Source: an uncultured Mesocricetibacter sp. (GTDB taxonomy: Bacteria > Pseudomonadota > Gammaproteobacteria > Enterobacterales > Pasteurellaceae). From it: a DNA stretch of 17,198 nt. Made by a program: the position numbers and the translations under genes. This document shows, one piece after another, positions 7,232 through 14,787 of this stretch; position 1 is the first letter of the stretch; each line of letters opens with the position of its first letter. The stretch lies in the NCBI GenBank assembly GCA_905373425.1, contig CAJPST010000020.1, positions 1 through 17,198 of the forward strand, written 5' to 3'. The notes beneath the pieces are model-generated. The model had not been told where the DNA came from. It made no database searches and worked only from the letters and a program-made list of their open reading frames with translations.

Positions 7232-8462
7232 TGCGTGCTCTCCGACGTTTGATATTTGCTTGAACAACCAGGTAATCAAATATTGGGGCAAATAAGTTCG
7301 CAAATAAAATTGCCAACATCATGCCTTCAGGATATGCCGGGTTTACTACACGAATAAGCACTGCCATAGCACCGATCAATGCTCCGTACCACCATTTACC
7401 CTTGTTAGTAAATGCGGCAGATACCGGGTCGGTTGCCATAAATAACATACCCAATGCAAAACCACCTAATACCAAGTGCCAATGCCAAGGCATTGCAAAT
7501 AACGGGTTAGTTGTTGAACCAATAAGATTAAACAGTGTAGAAGTAGCAATCATACCGATCATCACGCCGGCGATAATCCGCCATGAAGCAATGCGCGCAA
7601 ATACGATAACTGCTGCACCGATTAATAAGGCAAGAGTAGAAACTTCCCCGATAGCACCAGGAATATTACCTAAGAACGCATCCATCCATTGAATTGGCTG
7701 ACCGGTTGCAACGTGTTTCAATCCAGCTTCACCGCCAACTGCCCATTGTGAAAGTGGGGTCGCTCCTGAGAAACCATCTGCTGCCGTCCACACCATATCA
7801 CCTGAAATTTGAGCCGGGTACGCGAAGAATAGGAAAGCACGACCCGCCAAAGCCGGGTTCATAAAGTTTTTACCGACGCCGCCAAAAACTTCTTTCGCTA
7901 CAACTACACCAAAGCTGGTTGCTAATGCTGCTTGCCATAACGGTAAGGTAGGCGGAACAATCAAAGCCAATAGAATAGAGGTAACAAAAAAGCCTTCGTT
8001 AATTTCATGTTTGCGAATCATAGCAAACAAGACTTCCCAGAAACCACCTACTAAAAATACCGTTAAGTAAATCGGCAGAAAATAAATCGCGCCGAATATC
8101 ATTTTAGCGATCACACCAGCATCTGCGGACAATAAACCGAGTACATTTGCCAACGCAAAATGCCAGTCTTTCTCAATATTAGCCGCTACATTTTGCGCAA
8201 AATCGCCCATACTCAAGGCAAGGAAAGATTGCGCGCCGACATTGTACATACCGTAGAACATTGCAGGAAACAGCGCAAGCCATACCAACACCATCATACG
8301 TTTTGAATCTAACGCATCACGAACGTGCGAAGCCTTACTTGTTACCGTACCCGGTGTATATAAGAAGGTTGCTGTTGCTTCAAACAGTGCATACCATTTC
8401 TCATATTTACCGCCCGGTAAAAATGCAGGTTCCATTTTCTCTAAAAGATGTTTCAAACCCAT
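7224..8462 (-). CDS. nqrB: Na+-translocating NADH:quinone oxidoreductase subunit B
   Basis: NqrB is the largest membrane subunit; it carries riboflavin and a covalent FMN, binds quinone and contains the likely Na+ path. The 412-residue product shows about ten hydrophobic helices and a conserved cytoplasmic N-terminus (M-E-P-A-F-L-P-G-G-K). The FMN attachment motif is F-S-G-A-T-P-L-S, with Thr235 as the modified residue. The neighbouring segment V-G-K-N-F-M-N-P-A-L-A-G-R (about 196-208) is strongly conserved in NqrB and RnfD. The start lies two bases after the nqrA stop, with AAGGAAGG within the end of nqrA serving as ribosome-binding site. Length and motifs are complete. Confidence 0.98.
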   Translation of the reverse strand: MGLKHLLEKMEPAFLPGGKYEKWYALFEATATFLYTPGTVTSKASHVRDALDSKRMMVLVWLALFPAMFYGMYNVGAQSFLALSMGDFAQNVAANIEKDWHFALANVLGLLSADAGVIAKMIFGAIYFLPIYLTVFLVGGFWEVLFAMIRKHEINEGFFVTSILLALIVPPTLPLWQAALATSFGVVVAKEVFGGVGKNFMNPALAGRAFLFFAYPAQISGDMVWTAADGFSGATPLSQWAVGGEAGLKHVATGQPIQWMDAFLGNIPGAIGEVSTLALLIGAAVIVFARIASWRIIAGVMIGMIATSTLFNLIGSTTNPLFAMPWHWHLVLGGFALGMLFMATDPVSAAFTNKGKWWYGALIGAMAVLIRVVNPAYPEGMMLAILFANLFAPIFDYLVVQANIKRRRARNG

Positions 8463-8464
8463 TT

Positions 8465-9808
8465 TTAACCTTCCTTCTCGATCTTATCTAAGGCAGCACG
8501 TAACATCGGACCATATTCGTTTTTGCCCGGGCAGACAAAAGTACAAAGCGCCAAATCCTCTTCATCTAACTCCAAACAACCTAATGCCTGAGCTGAGTCT
8601 GTATCGCCTGCACTTAAATCACGCAGTAACAATGTTGGAATAATATCTAACGGCATAACACGTTCATAGTTACCAATCGGAACCATAGCACGTTCACCAC
8701 CATTTACCGCAGAAGTAAAGTTAAATAACTTATTACCGAAATGGCCCAATACGGTACGGGTAATAGAGAATTTATCGGAACCAGGCATCATCCAACCGAG
8801 GAATTCTTTCTCCCTTCCTTCAGCAATCACGGAAACCTGTAATGCATAACGGCCTAAGTAGTCATGCGGACCGGCTGCGGTATGACCGCTTAACACGGAA
8901 CCGGAGATAACGCGATTTTCACCTTCGTTTAATTCGTTTGCGGTTAACTGGGAAAGTTTAGCGCCCATTTGAGTTCGTACTAAACGTGGATTTTTGACTT
9001 GCGGACCGGCAAGGGAAATCACGCGGTTAGTATATAATTCACCTGAGGTAAATAACTTGGCTACCGCAATCACATCTTGGTAATTAATATACCAAACGGA
9101 TTTTGTCGCACTGACAGGGTCAATAAAATGAATATGCGTGCCGCTCAAACCGGCTGGGTGTGGACCACCGAAATCATGTACGGAAAGATTAGGTAAATCA
9201 ACCGTTGGAATATTACTGTCGCCGGCTTTACATAAGTGCACTTTGCCATTCGGATGGAGACGGCTTAATACAGTCAAACCATCAATAAAATCCTGCCAAT
9301 GTTCTTTTAACACGACTTCCGGATTAGCGGCTAACGGATTAGTATCCATTGCATTGACAAAAATAGATGAAGGTACTGCATCCACAGCAGGAACTTTGCT
9401 AAATGGGCGGGTACGCAATGCAGTCCACAAACCTGAAGTTTGTAAATTCTGACGCACTTGGTCGGATGTCAAAGATTTTAATTCGTCAGCAGTATATTTA
9501 GTAAAGGTAATTTGTTCATTACCCTCCACTTTAATTACTACTGATTGCAACACTCGCTTAGCACCACGATTAATCGCAGTTACAGTACCGCCTGCAGGAG
9601 CGGTAAAGATTACGCCGGGATTCTTCTTGTCTTCAAAAAGCACCTGCCCCTTCTTCACCACATCGCCTTCACGAACCTTCATTGAAGGACGCATTCCCAC
9701 ATACTCTTCGCCAAGCAAAGCAACTTCAGTGACGCTGTTTCCATCACGGATTACCTGCTCCGGCTTCCCGGCAATAGGAAGATCCAAGCCTTTTTTAATC
9801 GTAATCAT
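8465..9808 (-). CDS. nqrA: Na+-translocating NADH:quinone oxidoreductase subunit A
   Basis: NqrA is the soluble cytoplasmic subunit that docks on NqrB and helps form the quinone reduction site; it carries no cofactor. The 447-residue product starts M-I-T-I-K-K-G-L-D-L-P-I-A-G, the typical family N-terminus, and has biotin-carrier-like and RnfC-like segments (G-M-R-P-S-M-K-V-R-E-G-D-V-V-K-K-G around residues 38-54). The C-terminal part has a cysteine pair (L-C-T-F-V-C-P-G-K-N-E-Y-G) typical of NqrA. It is the first gene of the operon. The ribosome-binding site is weak (no GGAG within 15 bases), which may limit or regulate translation of the whole block. Confidence 0.98.
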   Translation of the reverse strand: MITIKKGLDLPIAGKPEQVIRDGNSVTEVALLGEEYVGMRPSMKVREGDVVKKGQVLFEDKKNPGVIFTAPAGGTVTAINRGAKRVLQSVVIKVEGNEQITFTKYTADELKSLTSDQVRQNLQTSGLWTALRTRPFSKVPAVDAVPSSIFVNAMDTNPLAANPEVVLKEHWQDFIDGLTVLSRLHPNGKVHLCKAGDSNIPTVDLPNLSVHDFGGPHPAGLSGTHIHFIDPVSATKSVWYINYQDVIAVAKLFTSGELYTNRVISLAGPQVKNPRLVRTQMGAKLSQLTANELNEGENRVISGSVLSGHTAAGPHDYLGRYALQVSVIAEGREKEFLGWMMPGSDKFSITRTVLGHFGNKLFNFTSAVNGGERAMVPIGNYERVMPLDIIPTLLLRDLSAGDTDSAQALGCLELDEEDLALCTFVCPGKNEYGPMLRAALDKIEKEG

Positions 9809-9845
9809 ATTGTTTGCACTACTTTTCGTTAGATTAAAAGTTATA

Positions 9846-9875
9846 GTTATCGCACTGCATCCGGCTAGTTTACAA
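9846..9875 (-). promoter_or_regulatory. Candidate nqr operon promoter
   Basis: On the minus strand TTGTAA (9875-9870) is followed after 18 bases by GATAAC (9851-9846), itself preceded by TG one base upstream, an extended -10 pattern. A start near 9839 would give a leader of about 30 bases to the nqrA ATG at 9808. Four of six bases match in each hexamer. Other weaker -10-like boxes exist further upstream, so this is a candidate only. Confidence 0.4.
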
Positions 9876-10113
9876 GAATATCGTTCCTGGCAATAACCAG
9901 AAAACGGCGATAACCTCGCCTTGAGTAATGATTCTCGGAACTATTACAGTTATTTGCTACATAACGATTAGTCATGCAATCAATGACAATAATAGATCTC
10001 CAACCATATGAAATTAAAACTCAAATTCGTCTCATTTTTCTGTTGCGGTTTACGTGTTTAATACCTAAAGACACTGAAAATCCACAAAGAAAATAAATTA
10101 AAATATAAACGTC

Positions 10114-10134
10114 TTATTCTACCCCAAAGAATAA
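10114..10134 (-). terminator. Possible bolA terminator or upstream hairpin
   Basis: TTATTCT and AGAATAA form a perfect seven-base-pair stem around a seven-base loop. On the minus strand it lies about 90 bases after the bolA stop and is followed by GACGTTTATATTTT, a poor T-tract. The stem is AT-rich, so it would be weak. Confidence 0.3.
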
Positions 10135-10225
10135 CAATCGCGCCACTTTAAGGCCGGCTTTTTTACTAAAAAGTTAAATTATTTTGATCTATTCTATAAA
10201 ACTACTTCCAAATGGGTATGATTTT

Positions 10226-10537
10226 TTATTGCCCTACACCGGCACAGGTTGGGGAACGAGGAAACCTTTCACCTGCTTGCTGCCATTCCGCCTGCGTGTA
10301 AAGATGTAATGCCAAAGCGTGAATCCCACCCTCCAAATCATCATTAAGTAATTGATAAACTGCTTGATGTCGAGCCACTTTGCGCATCCCCTCAAAGAAA
10401 TCGCTAACTAGCACAATTTTAAAATGGGAAGCATCGCCACGCCCGGAGCTGTGCATATGGCTTTCATTCTCAATTGCCAAAAAGTGCGGTTGAAATTTTG
10501 CTGATATTTTTACCGTCAGTTCATCTTGTTTCGTCAT
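10226..10537 (-). CDS. bolA: BolA family protein
   Basis: BolA proteins work with monothiol glutaredoxins in iron-sulfur cluster trafficking and, in E. coli, also act as a stress-linked transcription regulator. The 103-residue product is one BolA domain: the conserved N-E-S-H-M-H segment (about residues 24-29), the G-D-A-S-H-F-K-I-V-L-V-S strand, and the helix and C-terminus R-H-Q-A-V-Y-x-x-L ... G-G-I-H-A-L-A-L-H. The His in the final H-A-L motif is the family's invariant residue. It fits BolA better than IbaG (YrbA), because of length and the S-H-M-H/H-A-L-A-L pattern. AGGA precedes the start at 10537 by nine bases. It is divergent from yajG; the same bolA-yajG neighbourhood is known in E. 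coli. An uptake core lies inside the gene. Confidence 0.93.
   Translation of the reverse strand: MTKQDELTVKISAKFQPHFLAIENESHMHSSGRGDASHFKIVLVSDFFEGMRKVARHQAVYQLLNDDLEGGIHALALHLYTQAEWQQAGERFPRSPTCAGVGQ
10482..10490 (+). repeat. DNA uptake sequence inside bolA
   Basis: Exact AAGTGCGGT preceded by AAA and followed by an AT-rich tail, a good full-length extended uptake sequence. Confidence 0.92.
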
Positions 10538-10587
10538 AGTAATATTTCCTAAAAAAATCCTGTCTAAGTAGGAGCTAAAGGCTATAC

Positions 10588-10611
10588 ATTCTTGTTTAAG
10601 TTTGCAAGAAT
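10588..10611. promoter_or_regulatory. Inverted repeat in the bolA-yajG divergent promoter region
   Basis: ATTCTTG (10588-10594) and CAAGAAT (10605-10611) are perfect seven-base inverted repeats separated by ten bases. The repeat overlaps the -35 and spacer of the candidate yajG promoter and lies about 50 bases upstream of the bolA start. The spacing suits a dimeric repressor or activator binding to one face of the helix. The regulator is unknown. Confidence 0.4.
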
Positions 10612-10619
10612 AAGATAAT
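10592..10619 (+). promoter_or_regulatory. Candidate yajG promoter
   Basis: TTGTTT (10592-10597), 16 bases, then GATAAT (10614-10619), with five of six matches in the -10 box. The start would lie near 10626, giving a short leader that contains GGAG six bases before the yajG ATG. Confidence 0.5.
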
Positions 10620-10649
10620 CAATTTTTTAGCCTAACTGAAGGAGACTTA

Positions 10650-11240
10650 ATGAAATTTTTTAACAATACTCTGCCAATTATTGTGGCTACATTATTTATT
10701 GCAGCTTGTCAAAGTACGCCAAGCCACACATTAACGTTCACCCCTCCCGCATCTAACGCAATTTTTAACACTGCCAATCAAGCCGCAGTTGTTAATGTGA
10801 CTACTCGTGACGCGCGTAGCCAATCCGAAATCTCAAGCTATGTACGCGACGGTCAATTATTCAAATTATCAGCCTCTCCTGATGTCACCGCATTATTTCA
10901 ACAAATCGTACAACAGGATTTAAACAGTAAAGGCTTTCGAGTCGGTGCACCTTCTGCATCTAATACAAATGTAATTGTAAACGTAAAAGATTTCTATGCC
11001 AAAGTGGATCAAGGCAATTTACGCTATAAGATTGATGCTAAGATTCAAGTCGAAATCAATGTTCAGGGAGCAAAAGGTAACTTCAGTAAAAATATTGGTT
11101 CCACCCGCACAACGGAAGGTGCATTTAACGCTAATAACGATGAAATCCAAAACGTGCTAACTGCCACATTTAATGAAGTGGTAAAAGCCATCTATGCAGA
11201 TCAGGAAATCAGTAGTGCTATTCGACAATACAGTAACTAA
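10650..11240 (+). CDS. yajG: YajG-family lipoprotein
   Basis: The 196-residue protein begins with a lipoprotein signal peptide; the lipobox I-A-A-C puts the lipid-bearing cysteine at residue 20. The residue after it is Gln, not Asp, so sorting to the outer membrane is expected. The rest fits the YajG family of uncharacterised lipoproteins, with the V-x-V-x-D-x-R-S-x-x-x-x-S-Y/I pattern after residue 47 and a C-terminal amphipathic region (L-T-A-T-F-N-E-V-V-K-A-I-Y-A-D). Function is unknown. The ATG at 10650 has AAGGAG six bases upstream. It is divergent from bolA, as in E. coli, where the two genes also lie next to each other. Confidence 0.88.
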   Translation: MKFFNNTLPIIVATLFIAACQSTPSHTLTFTPPASNAIFNTANQAAVVNVTTRDARSQSEISSYVRDGQLFKLSASPDVTALFQQIVQQDLNSKGFRVGAPSASNTNVIVNVKDFYAKVDQGNLRYKIDAKIQVEINVQGAKGNFSKNIGSTRTTEGAFNANNDEIQNVLTATFNEVVKAIYADQEISSAIRQYSN

Positions 11241-11249
11241 CTGATAGGA

Positions 11250-11288
11250 AATAATAAACCACGCTGAATAACGGTGTGGTTTGTTATT
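11250..11288. terminator. yajG terminator hairpin
   Basis: AATAATAAACCAC (11250-11262) pairs with GTGGTTTGTTATT (11276-11288): a 13-base-pair stem with one G-U wobble and a 13-base loop, starting ten bases after the yajG stop. The T residues lie within the 3' arm, so it may work in both directions between the convergent yajG and mutT. Confidence 0.7.
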
Positions 11289-11340
11289 GATATAATAAAC
11301 AAAATCAATATGGCGAGAGCATAATTTACCCTGTTTTTTA

Positions 11341-11349
11341 ACCGCACTT
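11341..11349 (-). repeat. DNA uptake sequence between yajG and mutT
   Basis: Exact ACCGCACTT in the convergent intergenic region, preceded by a T-rich run. A second perfect stem, TTTCTAACG/CGTTAGAAA with loop GCTT, lies at 11393-11414. Confidence 0.9.
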
Positions 11350-11392
11350 TTAAGTCTTACAATAACGATTTAAAATAAAGCGACTACATTAA

Positions 11393-11414
11393 TTTCTAAC
11401 GGCTTCGTTAGAAA
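11393..11414. terminator. Short hairpin downstream of mutT
   Basis: TTTCTAACG and CGTTAGAAA form a nine-base-pair stem with a four-base loop, 45 bases after the mutT stop. No strong T-tract follows on the minus strand. It may end or protect the secA-mutT message. Confidence 0.45.
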
Positions 11415-11458
11415 ATTCCCTAACTTTTCATAAAATTCACCCAAAGACACCGCTTTTT

Positions 11459-11863
11459 CTATGTTCCGGTTTCAGCCAATAAACGTTGAATTAATTTGGT
11501 ATTGGCGGGTGGAAATTTCCCTGCGTCAAGTTCGTTTTGTGCAATCCAAAACCCTTCTTGTCCCTCACGCCCGAAAGGTTCACCGACCCATTCATCAATC
11601 AAATAAAAGTAGAAATGGATAATCTTTGTCGGATACTCAAACATAAACTGCTCAAAAACTGTTGCAGAGAGAACATGAATACCGATCTCTTCTTCCAACT
11701 CACGCTTTAGGGCCAGCTCCGGCGTCTCTCCCTTATTTACTTTACCTCCGGGAAATTCAAGAGACTGAGCAAAGTCCTGTCCCTCTAAACGCTGAGTGAG
11801 ATAAATTTGCCCAAATTCATTACGGATAATTCCTGCTGCGACTTGAACCCGTTTTTTTGTCAT
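11459..11863 (-). CDS. mutT: 8-oxo-dGTP diphosphatase MutT
   Basis: MutT hydrolyses 8-oxo-dGTP to the monophosphate and so prevents A:T to C:G mutations. The 134-residue protein carries a perfect Nudix box G-x5-E-x7-R-E-L-x-E-E-x-G-I at residues 40-62, with the strand 'VAAGIIRNEFGQIYLTQR' before it, typical of MutT. The frame is open 19 codons further, but those would run through an uptake-sequence hairpin and begin at TTG without a ribosome-binding site. The ATG at 11863 has AGGAG seven bases upstream and gives the normal length. It follows secA, the same gene order as E. coli secM-secA-mutT. Confidence 0.95.
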   Translation of the reverse strand: MTKKRVQVAAGIIRNEFGQIYLTQRLEGQDFAQSLEFPGGKVNKGETPELALKRELEEEIGIHVLSATVFEQFMFEYPTKIIHFYFYLIDEWVGEPFGREGQEGFWIAQNELDAGKFPPANTKLIQRLLAETGT

Positions 11864-11888
11864 AATTATCTCCTGATTTGCTGTAATA

Positions 11889-11947
11889 AAAAGTGCGGTC
11901 GTTTTTTTGCCTATTTTCAAAACATTGGCTTTTTCGACCGCACTTTT
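11889..11947. terminator. Inverted pair of uptake sequences between secA and mutT
   Basis: AAAAGTGCGGTCG (11889-11901) and CGACCGCACTTTT (11935-11947) form a perfect 13-base-pair stem with a 33-base loop. On the minus strand it follows the secA stop by about 20 bases, is followed on the minus strand by TATTACAG, and lies just upstream of the mutT ribosome-binding site. It is likely a secA terminator or attenuator that reduces read-through into mutT. Confidence 0.7.
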
Positions 11948-11965
11948 CTCTACACACTAACCTTT

Positions 11966-14662
11966 TTACACTTTGGCACGGCTACCGTGACAATGCTTAT
12001 ATTTTTTGCCGGAACCACATGGGCAAGGCTCATTACGACCTATTTTATGACTAGGTTCTGCTGTTTGCTCGCCAACTTCTCCATTAGTACTATATTGGTG
12101 GCGAGCCATTTCACGGGCAGCCGCTTCCTGCTGAGCGCGTTGTGCGGCTTCAATTTCTTCCGGCAAGCGAACTTGCACTCGGCTAAGCGTCATAATCACA
12201 CTTAACTTGAGCGTATCCAGCATCTCGGTAAACATTTGGAACGATTCTTTTTTATATTCCTGTTTCGGATCCTTTTGTGCATAACCGCGTAAGTGAATAC
12301 CACGTCGTAAATGATCCATGGCGGATAGATGTTCTTTCCAAAGCTCATCGAGGGTTTGTAACATGACGCCTTTTTCAAAGTTACGCATGGTTTCAGCTCC
12401 GACCATCTCCTCTTTACGTTGATATTCCTCTGCTGCTGCCTCAATAATACGCTCGCGCAGATTATCTTCATGTAGCTGATTGTCTTCTTCCAGCCAATGA
12501 CGAATCGGCAAATCCAACGCAAAGTCTTGTCTTAAACGGGTTTCTAAATCAGGAATATTCCATTGTTCTTCAAGAGATTGTGGCGGAATATATTGATCGA
12601 TAACTTGGTTAAACACATCACTACGAATAACTTTAATCGTTTCGGAAATATCGTCGTTATCTAATAACTCATTGCGTTGGCTATAAATAGCATGACGTTG
12701 ATCATTTGCTACATCATCAAATTGCAACAAGTTTTTACGTCCGTCAAAGTTGTGCGCTTCCACTTTTGCCTGAGCCTGTGCAATCACCTTGGCAAGTAAT
12801 TTGGATTCCATGGCTTCACCAGGCTCGGCAAAAGCCTTCCGCATCATATTCAACTTGCCTTCATTTAAGTAAATGCGCATTAACGCATCGTCTAAAGACA
12901 GGTAAAAACGAGATGAACCGGGATCCCCTTGACGGCCGGAACGCCCGCGCAACTGATTGTCGATACGACGAGATTCATGACGCTCAGTGCCGATAATATG
13001 CAAGCCACCTGCTTTTACCACGGTGTCATGGCGCTCCTGCCAAGCAGTTTTAATCGCTTCAATTTGTTCTGGGCTTGGATTCTCCAGCTTATCAACTTCC
13101 GCTTTCCAGTTACCGCCAAGTACAATATCCGTACCACGCCCCGCCATATTGGTTGCAATCGTCACTGCGCCGGGATAACCCGCGTTAGCAACAATTTCCG
13201 CTTCCTGTGCATGGAATTTCGCATTTAATACGTTGTGCTTAATTCCTGCTTTTTTCAAGGCATTAGATAATAACTCGGATTTTTCAATTGAGATAGTTCC
13301 CACTAACACCGGTTGATTACGCGCTACACAGTCTTTGATATCCTCAATAATTGCGTTAAATTTGTATTCTTCATTTTCAAACATTACATCAGTTCGGTCA
13401 TCACGAATCATCGGTTTATTCGTTGGAATAACCACTGTTTCCAAACCGTAAATTTGTTGAAACTCAAAGGCTTCGGTATCCGCAGTTCCCGTCATACCGG
13501 CAAGTTTTTCATATAGACGGAAATAATTTTGGTAAGTGATGGATGCGACCGTTTGATTCTCATTTTGGATCTGTACGTTTTCCTTGGCTTCAATAGCCTG
13601 ATGCAAACCGTCAGACCAACGACGCCCCGCCATTGTACGTCCGGTATGTTCATCTACGATAACAATCTCACCGTCTTTTACAATATAGTCCACATTACGT
13701 TCAAATAGCGTATGAGCACGTAATGCCGCATTAACATGGTGCAAAAGTGTAATTTTAGACGGAGAATATAAGGATTCATCCTCATTCATTAAGCCTTTCT
13801 CAATCAACCAGTTTTCGACTTTTTCCTGACCACGCTCAGTTAGATGCGCCTGTTTATTCTTCAAATCAAGCGTATAATCGCCGTCGCCCTGATATTCCTC
13901 AGAGTCTTCTTTCTCCTGTTGAATTAAGATCGGAATTAATTTATCTATCGCGATATATAAATCCGAACTATCCTCAGCTTGCCCTGAAATAATGAGTGGC
14001 GTACGCGCTTCGTCGATTAAAATGGAATCCACTTCATCCACTAACGCATAATATAAATCCCGCTGGAAACGCTCTTCCGCCGAATGCGCCAGATTATCAC
14101 GCAAATAATCAAAACCTAATTCGCTGTTTGTAGCATAAGTGATATCCGCCGTATAAGCTGCACGTTTTTCCTCAAACGGCAACCCCGGCACATTCACTGC
14201 CACTGTCATACCTAAAAACTCAAATAATGGACGATTAGTTTCCGCATCACGACGCGCCAAATAATCGTTCACCGTCACAACATGCACGCCTTTACCCGTT
14301 AGTGCATTTAGATAACAAGGCAAAGTGGCAGTTAACGTTTTCCCTTCCCCTGTACGCATTTCCGCAATACAACGGTTATTCAGTACCATACCACCGATAA
14401 GTTGTACGTCAAAATGACGCATACCTAGCGTACGTTTACTTGCCTCACGTACAGTAGCAAAAGCTTCGGGAATCAAACTTTCCAACGTCTCACCGTTTTT
14501 CAGGCGTTCACGAAATTCAGCTGTTTTAGCTTTTAGTTCCTCATCGCTTAAGGCTTCAAACTCAGGTTCTAATTTATTGATTTTTAATACTTGTTTATTT
14601 AAACGGCGCAAAATACGATCATTACGGCTACCGAAAATTTTCGTTGCAATAGTTCTTAACAT
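11966..14662 (-). CDS. secA: Protein translocase ATPase SecA
   Basis: SecA is the motor that pushes preproteins through SecYEG. The product of 898 residues is complete. Walker A is M-R-T-G-E-G-K-T at residues 102-109 and the DEAD-type Walker B is D-E-V-D at 209-212, with N-D-Y-L-A-R-R-D near 132-139. Later come the conserved G-R-G-T-D-I and the Q-L-R-G-R-S-G-R-Q-G-D-P-G-S-S-R-F motif of the second nucleotide domain. The C-terminal zinc site is C-P-C-G-S-G-K-K-Y-K-H-C-H with Cys880, Cys882, Cys891 and His892, which serves SecB and phospholipid binding. The GTG start 20 codons upstream has no ribosome-binding site; the ATG at 14662 fits the family. The gene lies 125 bases after the secM stop. 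Confidence 0.98.
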   Translation of the reverse strand: MLRTIATKIFGSRNDRILRRLNKQVLKINKLEPEFEALSDEELKAKTAEFRERLKNGETLESLIPEAFATVREASKRTLGMRHFDVQLIGGMVLNNRCIAEMRTGEGKTLTATLPCYLNALTGKGVHVVTVNDYLARRDAETNRPLFEFLGMTVAVNVPGLPFEEKRAAYTADITYATNSELGFDYLRDNLAHSAEERFQRDLYYALVDEVDSILIDEARTPLIISGQAEDSSDLYIAIDKLIPILIQQEKEDSEEYQGDGDYTLDLKNKQAHLTERGQEKVENWLIEKGLMNEDESLYSPSKITLLHHVNAALRAHTLFERNVDYIVKDGEIVIVDEHTGRTMAGRRWSDGLHQAIEAKENVQIQNENQTVASITYQNYFRLYEKLAGMTGTADTEAFEFQQIYGLETVVIPTNKPMIRDDRTDVMFENEEYKFNAIIEDIKDCVARNQPVLVGTISIEKSELLSNALKKAGIKHNVLNAKFHAQEAEIVANAGYPGAVTIATNMAGRGTDIVLGGNWKAEVDKLENPSPEQIEAIKTAWQERHDTVVKAGGLHIIGTERHESRRIDNQLRGRSGRQGDPGSSRFYLSLDDALMRIYLNEGKLNMMRKAFAEPGEAMESKLLAKVIAQAQAKVEAHNFDGRKNLLQFDDVANDQRHAIYSQRNELLDNDDISETIKVIRSDVFNQVIDQYIPPQSLEEQWNIPDLETRLRQDFALDLPIRHWLEEDNQLHEDNLRERIIEAAAEEYQRKEEMVGAETMRNFEKGVMLQTLDELWKEHLSAMDHLRRGIHLRGYAQKDPKQEYKKESFQMFTEMLDTLKLSVIMTLSRVQVRLPEEIEAAQRAQQEAAAREMARHQYSTNGEVGEQTAEPSHKIGRNEPCPCGSGKKYKHCHGSRAKV

Positions 14663-14670
14663 AATTATTT

Positions 14671-14678
14671 TTTCTCTT
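14671..14678 (-). promoter_or_regulatory. Probable secA ribosome-binding region, complementary to the secM 3' end
   Basis: AAGAGAAA lies about 11 bases before the secA start. It can pair over eight bases (one G-U) with TTTCTTTT in the last codons of secM (14799-14792). In E. coli, base pairing between the secM region and the secA ribosome-binding site is what SecM stalling opens. A short inverted repeat CGAC/GTCG at 14692-14704 lies just upstream. The pairing is AT-rich; a role is inferred. Confidence 0.4.
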
Positions 14679-14787
14679 TGTAAATCTATAACGACAACTT
14701 GTCGCATCTCTAAAACAGTCACAAAACGCAGAAGCGAATAAACTTAATAGAAATTATTCTTCCACGCTTGACAGTAACGCATTGATT

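Larger units (their letters stand above)
9809..10225. other. Intergenic region between bolA and nqrA
   Basis: This 417-base stretch holds no convincing gene on either strand. It contains the candidate nqr promoter near the nqrA end and three small inverted repeats: GGCGA/TCGCC with a five-base loop at 9906-9920, GTCAT/ATGAC at 9970-9986, and TTATTCT/AGAATAA with a seven-base loop at 10114-10134. The last could end the bolA message, although only a weak T-rich tract follows. The length is generous for a simple promoter, so upstream regulation of nqr (for example by a respiratory regulator) or a small RNA is possible; no recognisable Fnr or ArcA site was seen. Confidence 0.6.

Noticed and set aside
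7232..7303. N-terminal extension of NqrC by 24 residues
   Set aside because: It lies inside the nqrB coding region, does not match the family N-terminus, and the ATG at 7231 has a good ribosome-binding site.
10141..10185. GCCGGC followed by six T as a plus-strand terminator
   Set aside because: The palindrome is only six bases with no loop, and no plus-strand gene ends there.
11370..11450. Small 26-codon reading frame after mutT (GTG start, minus strand)
   Set aside because: It reads like plausible protein but has no ribosome-binding site and no recognised family; chance is the simpler view.
11864..11920. N-terminal extension of MutT by 19 residues from a TTG
   Set aside because: It would run through the uptake-sequence hairpin; the ATG at 11863 has AGGAG at correct spacing.
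12929..13516. Open frames on the plus strand opposite secA
   Set aside because: They lie wholly within secA on the other strand, overlap each other, and look like no known protein.
14663..14722. N-terminal extension of SecA by 20 residues from a GTG
   Set aside because: No ribosome-binding site and no match to the SecA N-terminus, which begins at the ATG at 14662.
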